Made by a program: the position numbers and the translations under genes. Positions 15,695-24,989 of a stretch of 32,965 nt of DNA are shown piece by piece. The notes under the pieces are model-generated. The model worked only from the letters and a program-made list of their open reading frames with translations, did no database searches and was not told the DNA's origin. The stretch is from Candidatus Wolfebacteria bacterium RIFOXYD12_FULL_48_21. GTDB lineage: Bacteria; Patescibacteriota; Minisyncoccia; UBA6257; UBA9933. The stretch is from NCBI GenBank assembly GCA_001793945.1, contig MGIW01000003.1:193630-226594 (forward strand), in the 5' to 3' direction. The first letter of the stretch is position 1. Each line of letters begins with the position of its first letter.

Positions 15695-16516
15695 ATGACA
15701 AGTATACGAGATTTGGAACAATTCAAAAAAACGGTGTGGGATTATTATCGCGCGAATCGGCGCTATTTTCCGTGGCGCAGAAACATAAACCCGTATCGCG
15801 TGTTGGTTTCGGAAATTATGTTGCAGCAAACGCAGGTTTCGCGGGGCGAGATAAAATACAAGGAGTTTTTGAAAAAGTTCCCCTCGTTTTCCGCGCTCGC
15901 AAAGGCATCGAACGCCGATGTGCTTATGGCGTGGCAGGGGCTTGGCTATAATCGACGGGCGCTGTATTTAAAGCGGGCTGCCGAGGTTGTTATGAATGAA
16001 TATAAAGGCAAGCTGCCGAGCGATCCGGCCATGTTGGTGAAGTTGCCGGGTATCGGTGTATATACCGCGGGCGCCGTATGCGCGTTTGCGTTCAATAAGC
16101 CGGTCGTGTTCATCGACACGAATGTTCGGCGGGTTTTTATTCATCATTTTTTTAACGAACGGGAAGAAGTGAACGATGTGGAACTTGTGCCATTAGTTGA
16201 AGCGACGCTCGATAAGGAAAATGCGCGGGAGTGGTATTCGGCACTTATGGATTATGGATCCATGCTTGGCGTAGAGGAAGAAAATGCAAACAAGCGGAGT
16301 GCGCATTATGTAAAGCAATCGAAGTTTGAGGGTTCGTTGCGGCAGGTGCGGGGGAAGATCGTAAAATATGTTACAAGTAGCATGCGACAAGTTACAAGAA
16401 AGAAGCTGCAAAAGGCGTTAGGGGAAACAGGGGGGCGGATAGATTTGGCTATCGCGGGGCTTCAAAAAGATGGGATCATTAGCGTTAGCCGAAGGCGAAT
16501 ATTCTTGGCGGAGTAA
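15695..16516 (+). CDS. MutY-like A/G-specific adenine glycosylase lacking Fe-S cysteines
   Basis: FPWRRNINPYRVLVSEIMLQQTQVSR...WQGLGYNRRALYLKRAA...LPGIGVYTAGAVCAFAFNKPVVFIDTNVRRV; no CX6CX2CX5C. Confidence 0.88.
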   Translation: MTSIRDLEQFKKTVWDYYRANRRYFPWRRNINPYRVLVSEIMLQQTQVSRGEIKYKEFLKKFPSFSALAKASNADVLMAWQGLGYNRRALYLKRAAEVVMNEYKGKLPSDPAMLVKLPGIGVYTAGAVCAFAFNKPVVFIDTNVRRVFIHHFFNEREEVNDVELVPLVEATLDKENAREWYSALMDYGSMLGVEEENANKRSAHYVKQSKFEGSLRQVRGKIVKYVTSSMRQVTRKKLQKALGETGGRIDLAIAGLQKDGIISVSRRRIFLAE

Positions 16517-16523
16517 TGAGTGG

Positions 16524-16563
16524 ATTGGTGTCCAAATGGACGATCGTCCATTTGGACACCAAT
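16524..16563. repeat. Perfect 40-bp palindrome, family D, copy 1
   Basis: ATTGGTGTCCAAATGGACGATCGTCCATTTGGACACCAAT followed by a T-run. Confidence 0.95.
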
Positions 16564-16622
16564 TATTTTTTTTTGCGAAGCGCCATACTTGTTGCGTTTA
16601 ATGAAAATGGCTACAATGCAAC

Positions 16623-17198
16623 ATGCGCATAGGAATTGATATTGATGAAATCATTGCGGCTACACTGGACGCGATGCTGGATTTTCATAATGGAATGTAT
16701 GGCACTGACCTGAAACAGGCGGATATTTTTAGTTATAAACTTTGGGAAGTGTGGGGCGGGTCTGAGGAGGAAGCAGTGCAAAAATGGAATGAATTTTTTG
16801 AAACGGATCATTTTGCCGGCGTGTGCCCCATAGTGGGAGCTTTCGCCGCGATGACGGTTTTAAAGGAGCGAGGGCATGAGCTGTTTGCTATTACCGCGCG
16901 TCCGCACCATATATCAAAAAAGACCGAGGATTGGCTCGATGAACATTTTCCCGCCGTATTTTCGGGAGTGCGTTTTGCCAACACGCATGGAGCGAGCGGC
17001 ATCAAATATAAAAAATCGGAACTGTGCGCCGAGTTGGGTATTGGTACGCTCGTTGAAGATGATCCACGACATGCCATGGATTGCGCGAGTAAAGGGATTA
17101 GTGTTATTTTGTTCAGTTACCCGTGGAACAAGGATCTTTCCGCAGAGAATGTATTCCGCGCGCTTTCGTGGGATGATGTGATACGGCTGGTTTCGTGA
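16623..17198 (+). CDS. HAD-family 5'(3')-deoxyribonucleotidase-like protein
   Basis: MRIGIDIDEIIAATLDAMLDFHNGMYG; ITARPHHISKKTEDWL; VEDDPRHAMDCASKGISVILFSYPWN. Confidence 0.8.
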   Translation: MRIGIDIDEIIAATLDAMLDFHNGMYGTDLKQADIFSYKLWEVWGGSEEEAVQKWNEFFETDHFAGVCPIVGAFAAMTVLKERGHELFAITARPHHISKKTEDWLDEHFPAVFSGVRFANTHGASGIKYKKSELCAELGIGTLVEDDPRHAMDCASKGISVILFSYPWNKDLSAENVFRALSWDDVIRLVS

Positions 17199-17241
17199 AA
17201 ATGTAACGACATCGCAAGTCGTTATTAAGAATACAGTGTAG

Positions 17242-17279
17242 TTGGTGTCCAAATTGACGACCGTCAATTTGGACACCAA
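17242..17279. repeat. Inverted repeat, family D, copy 2
   Basis: TTGGTGTCCAAATTGACG-AC-CGTCAATTTGGACACCAA. Confidence 0.95.
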
Positions 17280-17311
17280 TCCGGTTATCATGTGTATGGT
17301 ATAATTGGTCT

Positions 17312-17947
17312 ATGGATTTGATTCTTCTACGGGAGCGGAAAAGTAAGGCGGCGAAGATCGTAAAAAGGCTGAAAGAACTTTTTCCCGATGCAATGATCGC
17401 GCTTAATTATTCGAACAATTGGGAGTTGTTGGTGGCGGTCATTTTATCCGCGCAGTGCACTGATAAAAAGGTAAATGAGGTCACGGCTGAATTGTTTAAG
17501 AAATATCGGAAGTTGGACGATTATGTGAGCGTCGACCCGAAGGAATTTGAAGCTGATATTCATTCGACTGGGTTTTATCATAACAAAACAAAGAACATCC
17601 TTGCCGCGGCGAAAATGGTAAGGGAAGTATTTAAAGGGAGAGTGCCGAAAACGATGGAGGAATTGTTGCAGATCCCGGGTGTGGCGCGCAAAACGGCTAA
17701 TGTCGTATTGGGGACCGCCTATGGCGCGGCCGAGGGTATTGCCGTCGATACGCATGTTATACGCCTTGCCAATCTGCTCGGACTGACCACAGAGAAAAAT
17801 CCTGTAAAGATCGAGCGAGACTTGATGGCGATCTTGCCAAAGGATGAATGGATCGGATTTACCTATCGACTTATCAATTACGGCCGATCTTATTGCAATG
17901 CGCGACCGCATGACCATGCGGCATGCCCATTAAGTAATCTTAAATAA
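17312..17947 (+). CDS. nth: Endonuclease III with truncated Fe-S loop
   Basis: LVAVILSAQCTDKKVNEVT...LLQIPGVARKTANVVLGTAYG...IAVDTHVIRLANLLGLT; ends CNARPHDHAACPLSNLK. Confidence 0.93.
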   Translation: MDLILLRERKSKAAKIVKRLKELFPDAMIALNYSNNWELLVAVILSAQCTDKKVNEVTAELFKKYRKLDDYVSVDPKEFEADIHSTGFYHNKTKNILAAAKMVREVFKGRVPKTMEELLQIPGVARKTANVVLGTAYGAAEGIAVDTHVIRLANLLGLTTEKNPVKIERDLMAILPKDEWIGFTYRLINYGRSYCNARPHDHAACPLSNLK

Positions 17948-18022
17948 GAGGACCGGATTTCTTTATCCTTGCCGTATTTGCAGGTATACTATAAACAGTA
18001 TTCATCGTAACCATATATAATC

Positions 18023-18517
18023 ATGAAAGAAAAATATATTTTTAGCGGTATTGTGATAGTTGCGATACTTGTAATCGGTGTTATCGGGTATCGTTCCTTA
18101 TATCAGGGTGGAGCGGCACCTTTGTATGGCGACTCTCGGGAAGTACCAGCTGCTCCCATGCTAACAGGCGGATATACCGCGCCTGTTTCCGTGCCTGCGG
18201 TAGTTGCTCCGACAACACAGCCGGGCACTCCTTCGACTAAAGTGCAGCCGATCGTGCGGTATACTTCTACGGGATTTTCTCCTGCTCCGCTTGCCGTTTC
18301 GGCGGGAGATACGGTCGTATTTAGAAATGAAAGTACGGCTGGCATGTGGGTCGCATCGGCACCGCATCCGGTTCATACCGATTACCCGGGGTTTGACGCC
18401 ATGCGTCCGTATGCACAAGGGGAATCGTATTCTTTTACATTCACTCGCGTTGGTACATGGAAATATCATAACCATTTGAACCCTACCCATTATGGATCTA
18501 TTGTGGTCGCGGAATAA
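18023..18517 (+). CDS. Exported cupredoxin-like protein
   Basis: N-terminal TM/signal, Pro/Thr linker, FSPAPLAVSAGDTVVFRNES...HPVHTDYPGFD...GTWKYHNHLNPTHYGSIVV. Confidence 0.8.
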   Translation: MKEKYIFSGIVIVAILVIGVIGYRSLYQGGAAPLYGDSREVPAAPMLTGGYTAPVSVPAVVAPTTQPGTPSTKVQPIVRYTSTGFSPAPLAVSAGDTVVFRNESTAGMWVASAPHPVHTDYPGFDAMRPYAQGESYSFTFTRVGTWKYHNHLNPTHYGSIVVAE

Positions 18518-18639
18518 GCCATCGCGTTCATAGTTAACAGTTCTTGGTTCACGGAAAAATTTGCCAACTTCATGTTGGCGAATTTTGGTACTTACATCGA
18601 TCTATTACGATAAAAATTTTTACGGGGTATAATAAATAT

Positions 18640-20193
18640 ATGAAGACATTTATCGATAACCTGTTGGGTCGGGTGACTATGTATCGGCTCATGCTTTATT
18701 ACCTTAGTGCGCTGCTTATTGCCTCTATCGGGTGTTCACTCGCGGGAGTCATTCCCTATGATGCCGGCGATATTGTAGGTACCGTCGTTTTACTTGGCGT
18801 ATTTAGCTACCTATTTAACTGGTTTTTTGCCACGCTGTTTCGGGCAAAACAAAATCCCGAATCTCGGTTCATTACCGCGCTCATTCTTGCGTTTATCATA
18901 GGGCCGGTGTTCGTTGCCGGGGGAGGCGCGTTGGTGCTATTCGTCGCCGCGTTCGTTGCCATGGGTGCAAAATATCTGCTTGCCTATAAAAAAATGCATG
19001 TGTTCAACCCCGCCATCGTCGGTGCGCTTTCCGTCGCACTTGTTTTTAACTACGGATCGAGCTGGTGGGTCGGGTCGCCTTACTTGGTCCCCGTTATTCT
19101 GATTGGCGGCTTGTTGGTCGCTTATAAGATACAACGACTTGCCATGGTCGCGTCGTTTATGGGCGTGTTTCTCGCTTCGGTGGTGTTGGTAATGGGTGTT
19201 ACATGGAGGTCCTTTGATGTTGCTCTGAATACGCTGGCACATCCATGGATGTTCGCCCCTGCTTTGTTCTTCGCGTTTGTCATGCTGGTGGAACCGCTTA
19301 CCAGTCCGCAAAAAAGAAATGTGCAATATTATTATGCCGCGCTAGTCGGCGTGCTTGTTGTTGCCTATGGATATTTTACCGGCACTGCGCCATATGCATT
19401 TGAACTCGCGTTGCTTTCGGGCAATATATTCAATCGCGCGTTTTCTTTTGATCCGCGCGCGGTGCTTACCCTGCGCAAGAGGGAAGATGTGGCTAACAAC
19501 ACTACGAGTTTTTGGTTTGAGCCATCGCACCCCATTTCTTTTGTGCCGGGGCAATTCATGCAGTGGGAACTTCCGCATCGCCATCCCGACGATCGGGGCG
19601 TACGCAGATTTTTTACCATCTGTTCTTCTCCAACCGAGCAACGGGTCATGTTGACGACGAAGTTCTCGGAGCCCTCAAGTACATTTAAAACGACATTGCG
19701 AGCAATGCAAGAACAAGACGAGATCGTTACCATGCATGTGGCAGGCGAGTTTACCCTGCCGAACGATGACGGAACAACGCCGTGCGTGTTCATCGCGGGC
19801 GGGATCGGCGTAACGCCGTTCCGCAGTATGATACGATATATGCTTGATAAAAAAATTTCGCGACCCATTACGCTGCTGTATTCCAATAAGACGGCTTCCG
19901 ATATCGCATTCAAGCCTATCTTTGACGAGGCCGCGCTTGCTGGTTGGCTTAAGCCTGTTTATACCGTGACCGATACCGCTCCCTATGGGTGGAAGGGAAG
20001 AATTGGTTACATTACGGCGGATATGATCAAAGAAGAAGTCCCGGAATATATGAATAATCTTTTCTATGTTTCCGGGCCACAGCCCATGGTCGCCGCATTT
20101 CAAAAAATGCTCGGCGAAATGGGTGTTCCGAGTGATCGCATAAAAACCGACTTTTTCCCGGGGTATACGGAAACGCATCAGGCTACGGGATAA
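18640..20193 (+). CDS. RnfD/NqrB-like membrane domain fused to a ferredoxin-reductase-type FAD/NAD module
   Basis: Multi-TM N-terminus with MLVEPLTSPQKR, then PGQFMQWELPH...RFFTICSSP...FIAGGIGVTPFRSMIRYM...YVSGPQPMVAAFQKML. Confidence 0.85.
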   Translation: MKTFIDNLLGRVTMYRLMLYYLSALLIASIGCSLAGVIPYDAGDIVGTVVLLGVFSYLFNWFFATLFRAKQNPESRFITALILAFIIGPVFVAGGGALVLFVAAFVAMGAKYLLAYKKMHVFNPAIVGALSVALVFNYGSSWWVGSPYLVPVILIGGLLVAYKIQRLAMVASFMGVFLASVVLVMGVTWRSFDVALNTLAHPWMFAPALFFAFVMLVEPLTSPQKRNVQYYYAALVGVLVVAYGYFTGTAPYAFELALLSGNIFNRAFSFDPRAVLTLRKREDVANNTTSFWFEPSHPISFVPGQFMQWELPHRHPDDRGVRRFFTICSSPTEQRVMLTTKFSEPSSTFKTTLRAMQEQDEIVTMHVAGEFTLPNDDGTTPCVFIAGGIGVTPFRSMIRYMLDKKISRPITLLYSNKTASDIAFKPIFDEAALAGWLKPVYTVTDTAPYGWKGRIGYITADMIKEEVPEYMNNLFYVSGPQPMVAAFQKMLGEMGVPSDRIKTDFFPGYTETHQATG

Positions 20194-20241
20194 TTTACAA
20201 TTTAGAATTTTAAATTTGAAAAGGATTGCGAAAGGTTCGAT

Positions 20242-20721
20242 ATGTATATGAAGATTAAAAAAGGATTATGGTTTTCAATTTTGTTCGTTGGGGCGGCGAT
20301 ACTGTCTATTGGCGTGTTTGTGATTCATCCCGGATTTTTTCTTGTGCGGAAAAAAATCGGCAACGGTGTTACATTCCCCGATAGTCATATAAGCGTTTCT
20401 GTCGAGGTCGCTGATGATCCCTACTCGTGGAGCAAAGGGCTTATGTTTCGCGAATCGCTTTTGGACGGTAATGGCATGCTGTTCGTGTTTCCTAATGAAA
20501 AACCAAGGGCGTTTTGGATGAAGAACACGCTTATCCCGCTGGACATGCTATTTATTTCCGCCGACAAGCGGGTCGTCTCCATACAAAAAAATGTGGCACC
20601 ATGCGTAACCACGATATGCGTTTCTTATGCGTCGGAACATGATGCCATGTATGTGCTTGAGGTTAACGCTGGGTTTGCGGATCGGTATGGCATTACACAA
20701 GGGGATTTGGTTGAAATTTAG
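20242..20721 (+). CDS. DUF192 family protein
   Basis: SKGLMFRESLLDGNGMLFVFPNEKPRAFWMKNTLIPLDMLFISADKRVV. Confidence 0.88.
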   Translation: MYMKIKKGLWFSILFVGAAILSIGVFVIHPGFFLVRKKIGNGVTFPDSHISVSVEVADDPYSWSKGLMFRESLLDGNGMLFVFPNEKPRAFWMKNTLIPLDMLFISADKRVVSIQKNVAPCVTTICVSYASEHDAMYVLEVNAGFADRYGITQGDLVEI

Positions 20722-20845
20722 GGCTAACGGCGCGGCCGAGAAATTAAAAACCGCGACATTGAGTCGTGGGGATTTTGAAGAATGTTATAAACACCTTAAT
20801 TTTTTTTGCGCAGCAAAAGTTGCCGAATGTAAAAGTTTACGGTAT

Positions 20846-21310
20846 TTATAATTTGAATTCTTTGATCATGGCTTCATTGAACTTACAAATGCTCGATTCA
20901 GTATCAATATCAGCCCCGTATTTCTTATACATTTCTATCGCAGAACTATTCCACTTTGAAACTTGGAATTCAACCCTTTTACAATTTTCATTTTGTGCAA
21001 CTTCGAAGATTTTTTTTAATAATTTTTCTCCTATTTTATTGCCCCTATGAGCCTCTTTTACATATAAATCATCCAAATATAATGACTTGCCAACCCAAGT
21101 GTAATAAGCAAAAAAGAACACTGCCATCCCTACTATTTCTTTGTCATCAGTTTCGGCAATATAACATTGAAAGAAATCCTTTTCGCTCCTCATTTGTTCA
21201 ACAGAATTTGTGACTTTTTCCGGAGCTTTCTCGAAGACAGCAAGTTCCTTTATTAAAGACAAAATTGCAAAAAAATCTTCTTCTGTGGCTTTTCTGATCG
21301 TGATTTCCAT
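20846..21310 (-). CDS. GNAT N-acetyltransferase (diamine/SSAT-like)
   Basis: MEITIRKATEEDFFAILSLIKELAVFEKAPE...LYLDDLYVKEAHRGNKIGEKLLKKIFEVA...VSKWNSSAIEMYKKYGA. Confidence 0.88.
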   Translation of the reverse strand: MEITIRKATEEDFFAILSLIKELAVFEKAPEKVTNSVEQMRSEKDFFQCYIAETDDKEIVGMAVFFFAYYTWVGKSLYLDDLYVKEAHRGNKIGEKLLKKIFEVAQNENCKRVEFQVSKWNSSAIEMYKKYGADIDTESSICKFNEAMIKEFKL

Positions 21311-21558
21311 ACTTTTAGCGATAGCGAATACCGCATATAATGTGAGTACAATTTGATTATACACCATGCGTATATGGATATCTATGTGAAAAAGTCTTAG
21401 GATGCATTGTGGGCACTGAATTACAGTCCGCATCATAATTTGAAATTTAAGCAAAAATAGTTTAAGAATAAGGGATATTTTAGAGTAAGAAGTCGGAATC
21501 GGGAATCAAGCGGGTCATCTCTTTATTCGCGATTCATACTTCATGATTCATGTAAATT

Positions 21559-22113
21559 ATGGCAGGACATTCCCATGCGGCAAATGTAAAACATAAAAAG
21601 GCGGCGAATGATAAAAAGCGAGGGAAGATATTTTCCAAGCTTATTAAGGCCATATCCATAGCGGCCCGTGATGAGGCGAATCCGCAGTTCAATCCGCGCT
21701 TGCGCACGGCTATCGACACAGCAGTGGAAAATCAGGTGCCGAAGGAAAACATCGAACGGGCTATCAAAAAGGCGGCCGAGCCGGGAGAGGAGCTCGAAGA
21801 ATTGACCATGGAAGCATATGGACCCGAAGGTTCCGCGCTTATCATTACGGCCATTACCGATAACCGAAACCGCACCGTGAGTGAAGTGAAGCTAATACTA
21901 AAAAAACAGGACGCCAAGTGGGCCGACCCCGGAAGCGTGCTGTGGGCGTTTGATCACGACAATGAAGGTGGATGGCAGGCAAAGTTTCCGCAGGCGATCA
22001 CCGAAGACGGAAAGCAAAAGCTTGAAGCGCTTATCGAAGCGCTGGATGATCAGGACGATGTCGATGATATTTATGTGAATATAGATCTGAGTGTTAACGA
22101 GTTAACGAGTTAA
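21559..22113 (+). CDS. yebC: YebC/PmpR family protein, shortened
   Basis: MAGHSHAANVKHKKAANDKKRGKIFSKLIKAI...NPRLRTAIDTA...YGPEGSALIITAITDNRNRTVSEVKLIL. Confidence 0.92.
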   Translation: MAGHSHAANVKHKKAANDKKRGKIFSKLIKAISIAARDEANPQFNPRLRTAIDTAVENQVPKENIERAIKKAAEPGEELEELTMEAYGPEGSALIITAITDNRNRTVSEVKLILKKQDAKWADPGSVLWAFDHDNEGGWQAKFPQAITEDGKQKLEALIEALDDQDDVDDIYVNIDLSVNELTS

Positions 22114-22152
22114 CGGGTTGTAGAATTAGGAGAATCGCCATATTCATTAACG

Positions 22153-22176
22153 CGTTAACGCGCAAACGCGTTAACG
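22153..22176. repeat. GTTAAC-rich hairpin upstream of ruvC
   Basis: CGTTAACGCG-CAAA-CGCGTTAACG, with further GTTAAC words at 22092-22115. Confidence 0.8.
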
Positions 22177-22188
22177 GAATAATACCCT

Positions 22189-22662
22189 ATGAAAATTCTT
22201 GGCATTGATCCGGGAACGACGCGTATCGGATATGGACTTATTGAATCAAAGGGAAGCACTATAACGCTACTTGATAGCGGATTACTTAAGATCGCATCGG
22301 CCGATGCGCACGACCGGTTGGTTGACCTTGCCGATGCCTATACGGAGCTGTTACAAAGAGAGCAGCCCGAACTGATCGCATTTGAAAAACTGTTTTTTTC
22401 GAAAAATGTGACTACCGGGCTCGCTGTTGCGCAGGCGCGCGGCGTATTGTTGTATCTTACCGCAAAAGCGAGGGTGCCTTTTCTTGAGTTTTCCCCTACG
22501 GAGGTAAAGTCGCAAATAGCAGGACATGGATCTGCAGACAAACAAGCGGTCGCCACCATGGTAAAGCGTATCGTGGGAGCCGCTTCCATAGCGGGGCCTG
22601 ACGATGTGACCGACGCCATAGCCATCGCTATTGTTGCGGCGAATCATAAAAAGTTCATGTGA
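22189..22662 (+). CDS. ruvC: Holliday junction resolvase RuvC
   Basis: MKILGIDPGTTRIGYGLIE...IAFEKLFFSKNVTTGLAVAQARGVLL...DDVTDAIAIAI. Confidence 0.95.
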   Translation: MKILGIDPGTTRIGYGLIESKGSTITLLDSGLLKIASADAHDRLVDLADAYTELLQREQPELIAFEKLFFSKNVTTGLAVAQARGVLLYLTAKARVPFLEFSPTEVKSQIAGHGSADKQAVATMVKRIVGAASIAGPDDVTDAIAIAIVAANHKKFM

Positions 22663-22664
22663 TG

Positions 22665-22738
22665 ATCGGCAAATAATCGCGCGGCATCAGGAGGAGGGCT
22701 CCTTTTATCCTCCTTCAGCCGCGCGATTATTTGCCGAT
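22665..22738. repeat. Hairpin element, family B, copy 2
   Basis: 18-bp perfect stem ATCGGCAAATAATCGCGC/GCGCGATTATTTGCCGAT around core GGCATCAGGAGGAGGGCTCCTTTTATCCTCCTTCAGCC. Confidence 0.92.
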
Positions 22739-22802
22739 AAGCCGGAAGCTGCAAAAAAACCCGCCAAATGGCGGGCTTTGCGGGTTATTATCCCGTGTTT
22801 CT

Positions 22803-23438
22803 TCACTCGATAAGCAATTCGGCCGATCTGAATTTACGGGTAAGGGAGTGCAGGGCAAACCCGTGATTGTAAAATACCGCTCGTGCCATTTCCTCAGCAC
22901 AGTCTTCGCATTCTACGGTGTGTTTGTCGGCTGAAAGCCTGTGGCGCAATTCTTCAAAGAGGGCCAGCGTGATGGTACTTTTTGGGTGCGGCTCGTTACG
23001 GTGGAGCGTATCGACATATGCCTGAAGGTTATTGATATCAGGCACAACCACAATACTTATGGTGTATTTGGTAACCATTCCGTTTTCCGCCCAAAACACG
23101 GAACAAGACAGTTCGGTCGGTTCGGTATCGATCCGAACGATTTTCGCTCCGTTCAGGTGCTTGGTGCGCGTGTACAGCTCACCGGGAAAATATTTCTCGA
23201 CTTTACCGTCCGCGGAAACAATACACTTTTCTTCAAGACTGCGAAAGACGGTTAAATATCTTACCAATACCCCGTATCCGAAAATGACCGCCGCAAACCA
23301 TGGAATCACTAAATAATACAGAGCCTTATCGGATAGAAAAGACAGACCCACTCCACCGCTTAAAACAAGCAGGAGTAAGAAAATGCCAGATACCAACTGA
23401 CCTCGCGAAACTGCTTTCTTCGTATATGTCCGAATCAT
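22803..23438 (-). CDS. Hypothetical two-TM membrane protein
   Basis: 211-aa ORF; TM segments GQLVSGIFLLLLVLSGGVGLSFL and LYYLVIPWFAAVIFGYGVLV. Confidence 0.75.
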   Translation of the reverse strand: MIRTYTKKAVSRGQLVSGIFLLLLVLSGGVGLSFLSDKALYYLVIPWFAAVIFGYGVLVRYLTVFRSLEEKCIVSADGKVEKYFPGELYTRTKHLNGAKIVRIDTEPTELSCSVFWAENGMVTKYTISIVVVPDINNLQAYVDTLHRNEPHPKSTITLALFEELRHRLSADKHTVECEDCAEEMARAVFYNHGFALHSLTRKFRSAELLIE

Positions 23439-23717
23439 GCCAGAGCTCCTTTACCTATAAGGGTTGTAAAACTATTGAATATGTCCTGGTTTTCTTATAG
23501 CCTATATTGACTGAAATGTCAAAAGTACAAGTTGACAACTTCCCTGCGGCAAGTTATATTACCTATAGATTCCGCCTTGTGCGGATTTTCTATTTTATAT
23601 AATAGTCGTATACTTAGAATAACCTACAACCAATAACCGATAACTAATGACGGGGATGCCCGTGGAGTACGGATAGTGTGGTGTAAGCGCAGGCTAAAAA
23701 CTAAATAAAAATTACAT

Positions 23718-24968
23718 ATGTTAGATTTAAAATCACTCAATTACGCGATCAGGCAGATTTCGGAAGAAAAAGCACTTCCGGAAGAGCAGATATTGTCGGC
23801 CGTCGAATCGGCCATCGCCGCTGCATATAAAAAGGAATATTGCGGGAAGGGCGAGATCGTCCATGCCAAAATAGATACCGAGAGCGGTCAGTTTACCTTT
23901 TGGAAAACGAAGACGGTCGTAGATGAATCGACCGTACGCATTGTAGACGAAGAAGAAGAGCTTGCCGCCGCCGAGGCTGCGGCGGAAAAGGGAGCGGCTG
24001 TTGCTGAGCCGGTAGATGAAGAAGAACTGTTGCCGCGGTATAATCCGGATCGGCACATCATGATCGAGGAGGCCCGGGAAATAAAGAAGGATGCCGAGCT
24101 TGGTGACGAGCTTTCGTTTTCGCTTGAAGAAAAGCAGGATTTTGGCCGCATTGCCGCGCAGACCGCAAAACAGGTCGTTTTGCAAAAGATCCGCGAAGCC
24201 GAGCGCGATTCCGTGCGCAAGGAGTACCAAGGCAAGGAGGGCGAGATCGTGAGCGGTCTTATTCAGCGTGTAGAGCGTGGAAACACATTTATCGACTTGG
24301 GCCGTGCTGTTGGCGTAATGTTTTACAACGAAGTCATTCGCGGCGAGCGCTACAACATTGGCGATCGCATGCGGTTTTATGTCGTCGCGGTGCAGGACGA
24401 AGAGGGTAAGCGCCCGGGTATCATTTTGTCCCGCTCCCACCCGAAATTTGTCGCAAAGTTATTTGAAATGGAAGTTCCTGAAATCGCAGAGGGGCTCGTA
24501 GAGATTAAATCCATCGCCCGAGAGCCGGGTAGCCGTACGAAGATGGCCGTGCATAGCACGGAAGAGGGTATTGATCCGATCGGTGCGTGCGTCGGCCAGC
24601 GCGGAACCCGCGTCATGACCGTTACCAACGAACTGGGCAATGAAAAAATAGACATCATCCAGTGGCATGAAGATCCGGTCAAGTTCATCGCCGCCGCGCT
24701 TTCGCCGGCAAAGGTGACCCATGTGGAAGTACGCGATCATCGCGAAGCAAAGGTGCTCGTGCCGGAAGACCAGCTGAGCCTCGCTATCGGCAAAGATGGG
24801 CAGAATGCCCGTCTTGCAGCACGATTGACCGGTTGGAAGATCGACATTCGATCGCAGGCACATCCGGAAGCGGAGCAAGTAGGTGGCGTGTTCGGGCAGG
24901 CAGCAGATGAGGGTGCTGTGGATTTTGTGGAGGGAGAGCAGGCCCCGGTTGAATCGGCGGAGGAATAA
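23718..24968 (+). CDS. nusA: Transcription termination/antitermination factor NusA
   Basis: [16 protein letters not shown]1 domain [23 protein letters not shown] domains [53 protein letters not shown]. Confidence 0.95.
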   Translation: MLDLKSLNYAIRQISEEKALPEEQILSAVESAIAAAYKKEYCGKGEIVHAKIDTESGQFTFWKTKTVVDESTVRIVDEEEELAAAEAAAEKGAAVAEPVDEEELLPRYNPDRHIMIEEAREIKKDAELGDELSFSLEEKQDFGRIAAQTAKQVVLQKIREAERDSVRKEYQGKEGEIVSGLIQRVERGNTFIDLGRAVGVMFYNEVIRGERYNIGDRMRFYVVAVQDEEGKRPGIILSRSHPKFVAKLFEMEVPEIAEGLVEIKSIAREPGSRTKMAVHSTEEGIDPIGACVGQRGTRVMTVTNELGNEKIDIIQWHEDPVKFIAAALSPAKVTHVEVRDHREAKVLVPEDQLSLAIGKDGQNARLAARLTGWKIDIRSQAHPEAEQVGGVFGQAADEGAVDFVEGEQAPVESAEE

Positions 24969-24989
24969 GTTTTTTATTGTACGAGAGGT

